This document shows, in pieces, positions 42,455 through 50,784 of a DNA stretch of 64,000 nucleotides; position 1 is the first letter of the stretch, and every line of letters starts with the position of its first letter. The notes under the pieces were generated by a model. It worked only from the letters and a program-made list of their open reading frames with translations, was not told the DNA's origin and searched no databases. Source of the DNA: DAOUJH01 sp965248955 (GTDB lineage: Bacteria > Chloroflexota > Dehalococcoidia > Lucifugimonadales > QGNO01); NCBI GenBank assembly GCA_965248955.1, contig OZ252212.1, positions 1,612,001 to 1,676,000 on the forward strand, written 5' to 3'. The translations under genes and the position numbers were made by a program.

Positions 42455-42906
42455 TATGCACCCTCCCTAAACAAGTCAATCCGAGCAAGGTGCTTGCCAA
42501 GCGTTCCCTCTTCTCGGATTAGTTGGTGTTTGATAACATAAAGGTATTGAAGATGTCAAGCCTTTTTATTCATCAATAACAAGATATTTAAAACATCTAT
42601 AGCCCCTTCTGCCATGCCAGGAGCCCCTCACTGTCTTTACTATATAAAGTAGGCCTCGCCCTAGGTGCGCTCCCTTTTTAATCCCCCAGGCACCATTCAC
42701 ACACCCATCGTCATTGCGAGGAACCGAAGCAATCCGGCGGTGGGTGCCACCCACTACCAGCCCGTCCTTCTCCCTCGTACCTGCTGCCGTTCGCTGCACA
42801 TAGGACGCGCACCCCAGACGCTCCACCCCTGGCTGCTCGCTGGCGTGGTAGTATGTTGATACGGCCAAGAGGAAGTCCCTCCGGCACACTACATAGGAGA
42901 GAGCAG
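42455..42906. other. Divergent intergenic region with AT-rich segment and repeat
   Basis: No gene. Minus strand: TTGACA (42559-42554) may be the -35 of the substrate-binding protein operon, but the candidate -10 boxes (TATGTT or TGTTAT) have short spacers. The stretch 42530-42600 is strongly AT-rich. 42709-42738 carries the repeat CGTCATTGCGAGGAACCGAAG followed by CAATCC. Confidence 0.45.
42709..42738. repeat. Dispersed repeat of the CGTCATTGCGAGG type
   Basis: CGTCATTGCGAGGAACCGAAG then CAATCCGG matches a short interspersed palindromic repeat found in many bacterial genomes. It differs from the CCCGCG-type units around the IS30 copies and is a single copy in this window. Confidence 0.55.
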
Positions 42907-43524
42907 ATGACGTTGTGGATGCTGGTGCGCCACGGTGAGACCGACTGGAACAAACAGCACAGAATCCAGGGTCACGCGGACGCACCGCTCAATGCCACAG
43001 GCATCGAGCAAGCGAGACGCCTGGCATCAAGGCTAGTTGGTGTGCAGGTTGACGCCATTTATTCAAGCGACGTGTCACGTACGAGGAAGACCGCCGAGAT
43101 TATTGCTGAAGGCCGGGGAATAGGTGTAGGGGAGCTCTCAGACCTGCGGGAACGGAACTACGGAAGGTGGGAAGGGGTCACACAGGAAGAGTGGCAGGCT
43201 GCCGACCCCGAAGGTTTCGCCCATTGGAAGAGGTCGCCGGATACTTATACGCCGCCTGGCGGGGAGAGCTTGGAGGATGTGCTGGCCAGGGCTTCACGTG
43301 CCGCCAAGTACATAAAGGGGCGACACCCCAACGATGATTCGATAGTCGTGGTGGGACATGGCGCCTCTCTCCTGGTGCTGGCGGTGCACCTTCTGGATCT
43401 ACCGCTCTCCTATAGGAACAACTTTACCTTGGGCAATACCAGTCTTTCCGTGCTGGACGTCGGCACGGAGCGCACCGTTATCCGGCTGTGGAACGACACC
43501 TCTCACAGCGATGGGACGTGGTAA
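42907..43524 (+). CDS. Histidine phosphatase family protein
   Basis: A 205-residue phosphoglycerate mutase-like phosphatase. LVRHGETDWN contains the phospho-accepting His 9; SSDVSRTRKTAEII and the second His in VVVGHGASLLVL complete the active site. The closest named types are alpha-ribazole phosphatase (CobC) and broad-specificity phosphatases; the substrate is not decidable. ATG 42907 is chosen for GGAGAG just upstream and because the protein then starts at the family motif. No cobalamin genes are nearby. Confidence 0.85.
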   Translation: MTLWMLVRHGETDWNKQHRIQGHADAPLNATGIEQARRLASRLVGVQVDAIYSSDVSRTRKTAEIIAEGRGIGVGELSDLRERNYGRWEGVTQEEWQAADPEGFAHWKRSPDTYTPPGGESLEDVLARASRAAKYIKGRHPNDDSIVVVGHGASLLVLAVHLLDLPLSYRNNFTLGNTSLSVLDVGTERTVIRLWNDTSHSDGTW

Positions 43525-43705
43525 CCGGCGGAGGGCGGGAGAGTCGGAAGTAGGGTAGAGGCCGTATTGAGATGTCCATGAAGAGAACCACGGCCATACT
43601 GACGGCTTCCATAGATACTGGGAGCGTTGTCCACTTCGGCTATCTTGGCTTGGTCACAGCCCGCTGGTACCGGGTTGGACGGCCCTGCCGTAGGGAGAGG
43701 GGTGG

Positions 43706-43725
43706 TGTCGTCGCCGGCGACGACA
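43706..43725. repeat. 20-base perfect palindrome
   Basis: TGTCGTCGCC is followed directly by its exact complement, with no loop. It lies in the 290-base gap between the histidine phosphatase and the next small gene, where I see no convincing coding frame. It could be a dimeric regulator's binding site. Confidence 0.45.
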
Positions 43726-43816
43726 AAAAGACGACAGCGGATACACTACGCCCCTGGGATCGATAGACGAGTGCACTTACGAGCCTGATCTCGCGGCATG
43801 GTTCGTCAGTGGTCAA

Positions 43817-44044
43817 ATGCCTGAGAAAATTCAGGTTGGGGAGTACCAGGACGCCTTTTACAAAGCCCTGCGAGACTTAAGGTTTCGCTACGGACTGAAC
43901 TCCGCGCAGGTGAAAATCGCCGACCTTGAGGTGACTGAACATAGCGAGGTCAGCAGAGAGATCAAGATGAAGTTGCGGGCAAACAATGCTATATACGTCT
44001 ATGACGCCGCCACGGAACGCGTGACGCCTGTAGAGCCGCGATAA
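43817..44044 (+). CDS. Small hypothetical protein
   Basis: A 75-residue frame (MPEKIQVGEYQDAFYKALRDLRFRYGLN...). Its charge-rich, regular composition looks like a real soluble protein, and it points in the same direction as the D-aminopeptidase gene 85 bases later. No family is recognised. It has no good ribosome-binding site, which keeps confidence moderate. It does not end in Gly-Gly, so it is not an obvious ThiS/CysO-type sulfur carrier. Confidence 0.5.
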   Translation: MPEKIQVGEYQDAFYKALRDLRFRYGLNSAQVKIADLEVTEHSEVSREIKMKLRANNAIYVYDAATERVTPVEPR

Positions 44045-44128
44045 CAGTGGTAGCTTACCGGGCCGGTCGCTCGTTTTCAGGTAGCGCCCGGCTTATACGA
44101 TACCGACCAGCCAGCAAAGGAGGGAGAT

Positions 44129-44953
44129 ATGCCGGCCAAGGTGCTAGTTTCAGTCGATATGGAGGGTGTCAGCGGAGTGGTGCATGCCGACCACACGGGC
44201 AGGGAAGGCAAGGATTACGAAATAGGAAGGCGCTTGATGACCCTTGAGGCCAATGCCGCTATAGAGGGTGCTATTGAGGCAGGAGCGGACAATGTAGTGG
44301 TCAACGACAGCCACGGCACGCAGCGCAACCTGCTGCCAGAGCTGCTGGACCAGAGGGTGCAGCTTATCACCGGCTCACCAAAGCCGCAGACGATGATGGC
44401 CGGCCTGGACACCACCTTCGATGCCGTATTGTGCGTGGGGTATCACGCCAGGGCGGGTTCCAAGGGGATACTGGACCACACCATTTCGGGTCGAGTGGTG
44501 CAGGAGATACTGGTCAACGGCCAGCCGCAAGGGGAGCTTGGCCTCAACGCGGGCATCGCCGGGCATCACGGCGTGCCCATTGTAATGGTGGCGGGCGACG
44601 CGGCCTGCTGCGAGCAGGCCAGGGAACTGATACCCCGCATAGAGACGGCGGAGGTAAAATCGTCCCTGACCAGGTACGCTGCAAAGGGACTATCGCCCAC
44701 AATGGCGCAGGCCCTCATCAGGGAGAAGGCACAGCGCGGCGTGGAACGCCGTGCCGAGATTGCTCCTGTTGATTACTCGTTGCCGGTAACGCTTACGCTG
44801 CGATTCGCCAATTCAGGCATGGCCGACGTAGCGGAATGGGTGCCCGGCGCAGTGCGGCCCGATGCCGTGACGGTTTCCTATACCTCTGACATCTTTCCGG
44901 ATGCGTTTCAATGCCTGCGGGTGATGATCCTTGCCGCGGGCGCAGTTGGCTGA
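44129..44953 (+). CDS. D-aminopeptidase, DppA/M55 family
   Basis: A 274-residue M55 peptidase. The expected zinc ligands are all present: D10 and E12 (SVDMEGVSG), H62 (NDSHGT), H106 (GYHARAG) and E136 (GELGLN), with the spacing of Bacillus DppA shifted by two. DppA cleaves D-amino-acid peptides such as D-Ala-D-Ala and forms a decamer. It has a strong Shine-Dalgarno sequence (AAAGGAGGGAGAT). Two peptide-type ABC systems are in the window, so a link to D-peptide use is conceivable, but they are not adjacent. Convergent with the next gene. Confidence 0.92.
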   Translation: MPAKVLVSVDMEGVSGVVHADHTGREGKDYEIGRRLMTLEANAAIEGAIEAGADNVVVNDSHGTQRNLLPELLDQRVQLITGSPKPQTMMAGLDTTFDAVLCVGYHARAGSKGILDHTISGRVVQEILVNGQPQGELGLNAGIAGHHGVPIVMVAGDAACCEQARELIPRIETAEVKSSLTRYAAKGLSPTMAQALIREKAQRGVERRAEIAPVDYSLPVTLTLRFANSGMADVAEWVPGAVRPDAVTVSYTSDIFPDAFQCLRVMILAAGAVG

Positions 44954-44957
44954 CGCA

Positions 44958-47012
44958 TCACGGCGCGGAGAGCTGTTCGGCCAGCGTAGCCGGATCCGTG
45001 GCGGGCATCATGCAGACGTAGTTCTCGCAGACGAAGGCGGAGGGCAGACCGTTGATCATATACTTGTCCTCGAGCAGGGGATACCCTTCGTAGCTGTCGG
45101 ACCCGTTGGGATGGCAGCCGGTAATGACTCTATTGGGAATGTAGCGGCCAAATACCTCGTCGAGAAGCGCTCGAGTGCCTGGATCTTCGGGCGGCCCTAC
45201 CACGGCTACCTCCTTTGGCGTGGAGAGATAGAAGTCCAGGGCACACAGCCAGTGCCCAAAGCCCATCGGTGCGCGCGACATGACCATGCGGAGAGAACGC
45301 AGCATGGTGGCAGCGCGATTCCGATATTCGGTGTTGCCGGTGAGAACGGCCAGCCGCAGAAGGACGTTGCTGGCTACGGCGGAGCCGCTGGGCTCTGCGT
45401 TGTCGAAAAGGTGGCTGGGACGGATGATGAGCTTCTCGTGGTCGCTGCCAGTATCGTAGAAGGCGGCCTCTTTGGGGTCCCAAAATAGGTCCAGCATGCC
45501 ATCCGCCAGGGAACGCGCCTCGTCAAGCCATCGCAGGTCCAAAGTGGCCTCGTGCAGGGCAATCAAGCCGTCGACAAGGTTGGCGTAATCTTCCAAGTAG
45601 CCTTTGAGGGTAGCTTTGCCGTCCTTGAAGCTGCGCAAGACGCGGTCCTGCGGGGAACGGAGAGCGCCCAGTAGGAACCTGGCGTTCGCCAGCGCCGCCT
45701 GCAAATAGTCGTCGCGGCGCAGAACAGCGGCGGCTTCGGCAAAGCTCCGCAGCATCATGCCGTTCCAGGTGGTGAGCACTTTATCATCGCGGCCTGGAGG
45801 CACGCGTTTTAGGCGCCGCTCCAGCAGCTTGGCGCGAGTGTTATCCAGAGCCGCCGCGAGCTGTTCTTCGCCGATGCCCAGCTCGGACGCCGCCGCTTCA
45901 GCGGAATCGTGGACGTGGAGGATGTTTCTACCCTCGAAGTTGCCCTGGTGAGTGACGCCGTAGTAGCGGCTGAAGAGTACGACTTCCTCCTTGCCCACGA
46001 CTTCCTCGATCTCCCGGGGTGTCCAGACGAAGTATCTGCCCTCTTCGCCCTCGCTGTCAGCGTCCTGGCTGGAATAGAATCCGCCCTCTGGGCTGGTCAT
46101 CTCACGGAGAACGTAGTCCAGGGTCTCCTCCACAATGCGCCTGTACTCCTGCCTGCCTGTGATTTGATAGGCATGGAGATAGAGTCTGCTCAGCAGTGCA
46201 TTGTCGTACAGCATCTTCTCAAAGTGAGGCACCAGCCAGAACGGGTCGGTGGAATAGCGGTGGAACCCGCCGCCAAGCTGGTCGTAGATGCCGCCGTGGG
46301 CCATCTTCTCCAGGGTAAGGTCCACCATGGCTAACGCCTCGGTGTGGCCGCTGTGGGCATAGTAGCGGAGCAAGAACTCCAGGATCATGGGCTGAGGAAA
46401 CTTGGGCGCGGCGCCTATGCCACCATGCTCTTTGTCCATTTCGGAAGCAAGGCCATCAAAGGCCCGGGACAGTACCTCAGAGGTCAGCGGCTCCTGTCCC
46501 TGGGAGGTCATCAGGCCGCTGCTCAGATGCGCCACGAGCTGGTCGGCGGAGTTCACCACGTCATCACGCCGGTCACGGTATGCTTCTATGATGGCTTGCA
46601 GCACCCGCGGAAAGCCGGGTATGCCGTGACTATCCACCGGCGGAAAGTAGGTGCCGCCGAAGAAGGGTTTGCCTTCTGGGGTGAGGAACACGGACATGGG
46701 CCAGCCGCCGCGACCGGTTTGCGCCTGTACAGCCTGCATGTATATGGAATCTACGTCCGGGCGCTCTTCACGGTCAACCTTGATATTGATGAAACCGTTG
46801 TTCATCAGGCGGGCGGTATCCTCATTTTCAAAGGACTCGTGGGCCATAACGTGGCACCAGTGGCAGGCGGAGTAGCCGACGCTGAGGAAGACGGGTTTGT
46901 CTTCCTCCCTGGCGCGAGCGAAGGCATCCTCACCCCAGGGATACCAGTCGACCGGGTTGTCGGCGTGCTGGAGTAGGTAGGGGCTTGTTTCGTTGATTAG
47001 GCGGTTAGGCAT
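44958..47012 (-). CDS. YyaL/SSP411-like thioredoxin-domain protein (DUF255)
   Basis: A 684-residue protein. The N-terminal thioredoxin-like domain begins MPNRLINETSPYLLQHADNPVDWYPWG, the family signature, and has the Cys pair C50/C53 (YSACHWCHVM). It is followed by an (alpha/alpha)6-barrel-like region with GGIYDQLGGGFHRYSTD and SEGEEGRYFVWTPREI, as in N-acylglucosamine epimerase-type folds. The biochemical role of this widespread family is not settled. No signal peptide. Length is normal. It is divergent from the cysteine synthase gene. Confidence 0.9.
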   Translation of the reverse strand: MPNRLINETSPYLLQHADNPVDWYPWGEDAFARAREEDKPVFLSVGYSACHWCHVMAHESFENEDTARLMNNGFINIKVDREERPDVDSIYMQAVQAQTGRGGWPMSVFLTPEGKPFFGGTYFPPVDSHGIPGFPRVLQAIIEAYRDRRDDVVNSADQLVAHLSSGLMTSQGQEPLTSEVLSRAFDGLASEMDKEHGGIGAAPKFPQPMILEFLLRYYAHSGHTEALAMVDLTLEKMAHGGIYDQLGGGFHRYSTDPFWLVPHFEKMLYDNALLSRLYLHAYQITGRQEYRRIVEETLDYVLREMTSPEGGFYSSQDADSEGEEGRYFVWTPREIEEVVGKEEVVLFSRYYGVTHQGNFEGRNILHVHDSAEAAASELGIGEEQLAAALDNTRAKLLERRLKRVPPGRDDKVLTTWNGMMLRSFAEAAAVLRRDDYLQAALANARFLLGALRSPQDRVLRSFKDGKATLKGYLEDYANLVDGLIALHEATLDLRWLDEARSLADGMLDLFWDPKEAAFYDTGSDHEKLIIRPSHLFDNAEPSGSAVASNVLLRLAVLTGNTEYRNRAATMLRSLRMVMSRAPMGFGHWLCALDFYLSTPKEVAVVGPPEDPGTRALLDEVFGRYIPNRVITGCHPNGSDSYEGYPLLEDKYMINGLPSAFVCENYVCMMPATDPATLAEQLSAP

Positions 47013-47148
47013 GATGGAGCATCTATTGTCGCATAGAGCAAGGCGCAGGGGAAGGTGCGGGCGGCCTCCTACAGCTACTTGACAGCGGGCGCGTCATTTC
47101 TTGACGCACGCAGATAGGCCGTGGCAAAATCGGCCAACGGAGGTTGCA

Positions 47149-48057
47149 GTGCAAAGAAGCCTGATTCAGTTTATTGGCAACACCCCCCTGTTGCGACTCG
47201 ATGCCATGGAGACGGAAGGCTCGGCAGAGCTTTACGCCAAGCTGGAGAGCGTGAACCCGGGCGGCAGCATCAAAGACAGGGTCGCTCTTGCAATAGTAGA
47301 GGAAGCCGAGGATGCGGGCCTGCTAACGCCGGGCTCCACCATGGTAGAGGTGTCGGGAGGGAATATGGGGGTGTCACTGGCCATGGTAGCGGCGGCCAAG
47401 GGTTACCGGTCTGCCATTGTGATGCCGGAGAACGCTCCGCAAGAGAGACGGCGCTTGATCGCTAGGTTTGGGGCATCGGTGCATCTCACCCCTTCTAACC
47501 TGGGGATGGTCGGCGCGAAACGCGCAGCGCAGCGAATGATGAAGCAAAACAGGGGGTACGTTCTACTAGACCAGTTCGCCAGTTCGGCAAACCCAAGAGC
47601 CCACTACCTGGGAACGGGCCGGGAGATACTGGATGCGCTGGGAGGGCACAGGGTGGATGCCTTTGCCGCGGGCGTGGGCACGGGAGGCACTATCACAGGC
47701 GTGGGACAAGCTCTGAAGGAGAATGACCCTTCCGTGCTGCTGATTGCTGTTGAGCCGGCTACGTCTCCTCTGCTCAGTGAGGGGCGGTTTGGGGAACACG
47801 GAATCGTGGGACTGGGCGCCGACTTCGTTCCTGAGATACTGGACCGCGAGTTGATAGACGAAGTGGTCACAGTCAGTACCCAAGACGCGTTGAATACCAC
47901 ACAAGAGCTGGCTAGGAAGGTTGGGACTCTGGTCGGGATTTCCTCCGGCGCCAACGTCTTCGCCGCCATGAAAACCGCGCAGCGGCTGGGCCAGGGCAAA
48001 GTGGTGGTCACGGTCCTGCCGGATACCGGTGAGCGATACCCCTCCTTGTACAGCTAG
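47149..48057 (+). CDS. cysM: Cysteine synthase (CysK/CysM family)
   Basis: A 302-residue fold-type II PLP enzyme. The PLP lysine is K42 (NPGGSIKDR), with IGNTPLL at the N-terminus and VEVSGGNMGVSLA and GVGTGGTITGVG binding substrate and phosphate. The usual SGNTG is SGGNMG here. It makes cysteine from an activated serine and sulfide or a sulfur-carrier thiocarboxylate. The GTG at 47149 is preferred: GGAGG is five bases upstream; the frame is open back to 47101. A Cys-leader attenuator like those of sir and cysH is not visible here. selD and a JAMM peptidase follow. Confidence 0.9.
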   Translation: MQRSLIQFIGNTPLLRLDAMETEGSAELYAKLESVNPGGSIKDRVALAIVEEAEDAGLLTPGSTMVEVSGGNMGVSLAMVAAAKGYRSAIVMPENAPQERRRLIARFGASVHLTPSNLGMVGAKRAAQRMMKQNRGYVLLDQFASSANPRAHYLGTGREILDALGGHRVDAFAAGVGTGGTITGVGQALKENDPSVLLIAVEPATSPLLSEGRFGEHGIVGLGADFVPEILDRELIDEVVTVSTQDALNTTQELARKVGTLVGISSGANVFAAMKTAQRLGQGKVVVTVLPDTGERYPSLYS

Positions 48058-48075
48058 GCTCGGTAAGCCTACAAT
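48046..48075 (+). promoter_or_regulatory. Putative promoter of selD
   Basis: TTGTAC at 48046-48051, 18-base spacer, TACAAT at 48070-48075. It overlaps the end of the cysteine synthase gene and lies 49 bases before the selD ATG. Confidence 0.4.
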
Positions 48076-48124
48076 GTAAGGGCTTTTTCCTACGTTTCAG
48101 TCCAATTCCAAGAAGGGAGCCTCC

Positions 48125-49171
48125 ATGCAAGAGGAAGCCATCAGGCTGACCACTTTAGCAAGCTGCGCAGGCTGAGCCGCCAAGTTCAGTCCTGAGGACC
48201 TGGGGCAGGTCCTGAGCCGGCTTCCCACCGTATCCGATCCCAACCTCTTGGTGGGTACGGAGACAGGCGATGACGCCGCTGTCTATCGTCTACGGGACGA
48301 CCTTGCCCTTGTCCAGACGGTCGATTTCTTCCCGCCCATTGTCGACGACCCGTACCAGTTCGGCGCTATTGCCGCGGCCAACGCGCTGAGCGACGTTTAC
48401 GCCATGGGCGGCACGCCTCTGCTGGCGCTGAACCTGGTGGGATTCCCGGTTGGGCTGCCCAGGGAGATACTGGTGAGTATTTTGAAGGGCGGCTACGAAA
48501 AAGCGGCGGAGGCGGGCGTGCTGATAGTGGGCGGGCATACCGTGGATGACGCAGAACCGAAATATGGTCTGGCGGTCACCGGGCTGATCAAGCCAGGAGA
48601 CCAGATCACCAACTCAGGCGCAAAGCCGGGCGACGTGCTGGTGCTGACCAAGCCTATAGGCACGGGGATCATCACTACGGCAGGCAAGAACCAGGCTGTG
48701 GACGACGGCGTGCTGGCGGGAGCGGTGGCCTTGATGGAGACGTTGAACAGGGGTGCATCCAACGCCATGGCCCACGTGGGAGTCAACGCCTGCACGGACG
48801 TCACGGGATTCGGGCTGTTGGGACACCTGAAGGCGATGATGCAGGGCAGCGGAACGTCGGCGCGCGTATACTGGTCGAAGGTGCCGTTGCTTCCTGGACT
48901 GTGGCAGCTGGCCGAGCAGGGCATAGCGCCCGGAGGGACGCAGCGCAACCTGGCTTCGCTGGAGGATTCCGTGCGCTGGAAAGAAGGCTTGTCGCATACC
49001 GTACAGGTGGTGCTGTGCGACGCCCAAACGTCGGGCGGGCTTCTCATATCGGTGGCCCGAGACAAACTGGACGTTCTGCTCGAACAGCTGGAAGAGCACG
49101 GGGTTGCCGGAGCGGCTGTCATAGGAGAAGTTGTGGACAGCAAGACCTGGACAATTGAAGTGGACAGCTAG
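48125..49171 (+). CDS. selD: Selenide, water dikinase SelD (selenocysteine-containing)
   Basis: Starting at ATG 48125, with AGGGAG six bases upstream, the frame reads RLTTLASCAG, then TGA at 48173-48175, then AAKFSPEDL, and continues without interruption to 49171 (348 residues). Residue 17 is the catalytic Cys/Sec of SelD and K20 follows as in E. coli, so the TGA is selenocysteine. The rest matches the AIRS-type kinase: TGDDAAVYR, NALSDVYAMGG, VGGHTVDD, CTDVTGFGLLGH. SelD makes selenophosphate from selenide and ATP. It sits between cysteine synthase and a JAMM peptidase on the same strand. Confidence 0.95.
48173..48212 (+). promoter_or_regulatory. UGA-Sec codon and putative bacterial SECIS hairpin
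   Basis: The UGA codon is followed 20 bases later by GGACCTG-GGG-CAGGTCC (48196-48212), a perfect 7-base-pair stem with a three-G loop. Bacterial SECIS elements are hairpins within the coding region just after the UGA and have a G in the apical loop read by SelB. The position fits; the exact base of the element is not resolved. Confidence 0.75.
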
Positions 49172-49189
49172 GGCTACAGAGGTTGCCTC

Positions 49190-49678
49190 ATGCCGAAAAC
49201 ACCCTCACCAGTCACGATTCCCAGCAGTCTCCTCCAGGCCGTCTATAGTGAAGCCAGGAAATACTACCCCAACGAGGCCTGCGGCTGGCTTGTAGGTTCG
49301 GCAGCCGACAATCGGGCCGCCGCCATTCGCGCCTGCATCAACGCCAAGAGCCTGGGTATCCACTCCACGTTGGTTGATCGCGGAGCGGAGACTGCCTACG
49401 AATTCACCGCCCAGGATGCCCTGGACCTTGACCGTAGCTTCGACACCGACGCCCCCGCCGTGGTCATCTACCACTCTCATCCCAACGGACGGGCCTACTT
49501 CTCTGACACGGATCGGCGGTTTGCCAAGTCGATGTGGGGTGACGGGCCCTCCTACCCTGTTCAGCAGCTTGTGGTGGGCATCGACGCTTCCCGCGTTGTG
49601 GAAGCGGCCCTTTTTGCCTGGTCATGGGAAGCCAACGACTTCATTGATGTCTCCAGGTTCCAGGGGGATGCCGTCTAG
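49190..49678 (+). CDS. JAMM/MPN-domain metallopeptidase
   Basis: A 162-residue single-domain JAB1/MPN protein. The metal site is complete: E29 (NEACGWLVG), H95 and H97 (HSHPNG), S105 and D108 (SDTD). Bacterial members release cysteine or cleave sulfur-carrier adducts; in mycobacteria one (Mec) works with CysM and the carrier CysO. Here cysteine synthase is two genes upstream with selD between, so a similar role is possible, but no carrier gene with a Gly-Gly end is nearby. It begins 18 bases after selD and is probably cotranscribed. Confidence 0.88.
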   Translation: MPKTPSPVTIPSSLLQAVYSEARKYYPNEACGWLVGSAADNRAAAIRACINAKSLGIHSTLVDRGAETAYEFTAQDALDLDRSFDTDAPAVVIYHSHPNGRAYFSDTDRRFAKSMWGDGPSYPVQQLVVGIDASRVVEAALFAWSWEANDFIDVSRFQGDAV

Positions 49679-49769
49679 CCACTCCATTCCGGTAGCTGGG
49701 CTCAAGACCTGACAAATCCGCCGCTGCTTTCGTTATTTAGGGCGCAATGCCAGGCGCGAGTGGAACGAT

Positions 49770-50699
49770 ATGAAACGGGTGGTAATCATAGGAGTTGTCG
49801 CGGGCCTTACGGCTATCATAGCCAGCGTAGCCATAGTCGTCGGCGGGGCTCTTCCCTGGAGCCAGGAGGACACGGAGAAAGAGATGTCCCATGCTCGCGG
49901 CTGGCTGGGTGTACGGATTGCCCAGATAAACCGGAGTTTAGCGGACAGATACGATCTGACGGTCGATTCAGGGGTTGTCGTGGTAGAGGTGCAGGACGGC
50001 GGCCCAGCGGACGCTGCCGGTATGGAAGCCGGCGACGTATTCAAGTCGATAGGTGGTACGACGGTAGAAGAGGTGGATGAGGCAGTGGATGCCGTAGGCA
50101 ACCTGGAGCCATGGACGGAGGCCACCATCGCCGTCGTCAGAGGGAAAGACGATATCAATCTTCGGGTCACGCTGGGAGAACCTGAAAAGCCGGTATCTTC
50201 CTTCAGGTATGCAATACCGGGCTCCCTGTTAGGGTTGGGCATGGGTTTCCCCGACAACTTGGTCCAAGCCGAGATGGAGATGCTGGAGGAGGATGGAGAT
50301 ACCGTTACGGTGGGGGTGACAGCAGGTACAGTCCAGTCAGCCACGGACGATTCCATAACCATAGTTCGCAGAGATGATAAAGAGGTGACGTTCAGAGCAA
50401 CGGACTATACCAAGGTGATTGTTGGCGGCCGGTCCATCAATATGTCCGGCTTGAAGCAGGACACTACTGTAATGGTAGCTACGGAAGACGGGGATCTTTC
50501 AATGGTGGTCGCCTGGCCGGGATACGTATACCCGTTTGGCGGGCGCTTGTTTTGGGGCGGTGACGAACCCGGCGTGGAGAGGTTCAGTCCCTGGATTTAC
50601 GGCGAGTTCCCGGGAGAACTTTCGCCTTCCATGGAAGACCGGATAGACGACTTGCTGGAGAAAAGGTTTAAGAGCAAGGACGAATGGAAGAAGAGATGA
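49770..50699 (+). CDS. Membrane-anchored PDZ-domain protein
   Basis: A 309-residue protein with one N-terminal transmembrane anchor or signal peptide (about residues 4-28), then a PDZ domain (about 43-125: GWLGVRIAQ..., VVVEVQDGGPADAAGMEAGDVFKSIGG, VRGKDDINLRVTLGE). The rest (about 150-300) has no recognised fold; a beta-rich part with TVTVGVTAGTVQSATDDSITI resembles DUF5666-like repeats. There is no protease domain, unlike DegP/HtrA. It probably acts as an extracytoplasmic adaptor. It follows the JAMM gene after 91 bases. Confidence 0.75.
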   Translation: MKRVVIIGVVAGLTAIIASVAIVVGGALPWSQEDTEKEMSHARGWLGVRIAQINRSLADRYDLTVDSGVVVVEVQDGGPADAAGMEAGDVFKSIGGTTVEEVDEAVDAVGNLEPWTEATIAVVRGKDDINLRVTLGEPEKPVSSFRYAIPGSLLGLGMGFPDNLVQAEMEMLEEDGDTVTVGVTAGTVQSATDDSITIVRRDDKEVTFRATDYTKVIVGGRSINMSGLKQDTTVMVATEDGDLSMVVAWPGYVYPFGGRLFWGGDEPGVERFSPWIYGEFPGELSPSMEDRIDDLLEKRFKSKDEWKKR

Positions 50700-50784
50700 G
50701 CTAGCCGGCAGGTCGATTACTTTAGGCACCTCTCTAGCCAGGCAGGGTGCTCCGGATCACCAGGACGCCCTGCTTGTATGCCGG

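Noticed and set aside
43572..43766. 64-residue frame between the phosphatase and the small hypothetical gene
   Set aside because: Arg/Thr/Gly-rich composition without family resemblance, no ribosome-binding site, and interrupted by a perfect palindrome.
48248..49171. selD starting at the internal TTG 48248 as a truncated gene
   Set aside because: The in-frame TGA upstream matches the SelD selenocysteine position and the upstream residues match the family N-terminus, so the gene is full length.
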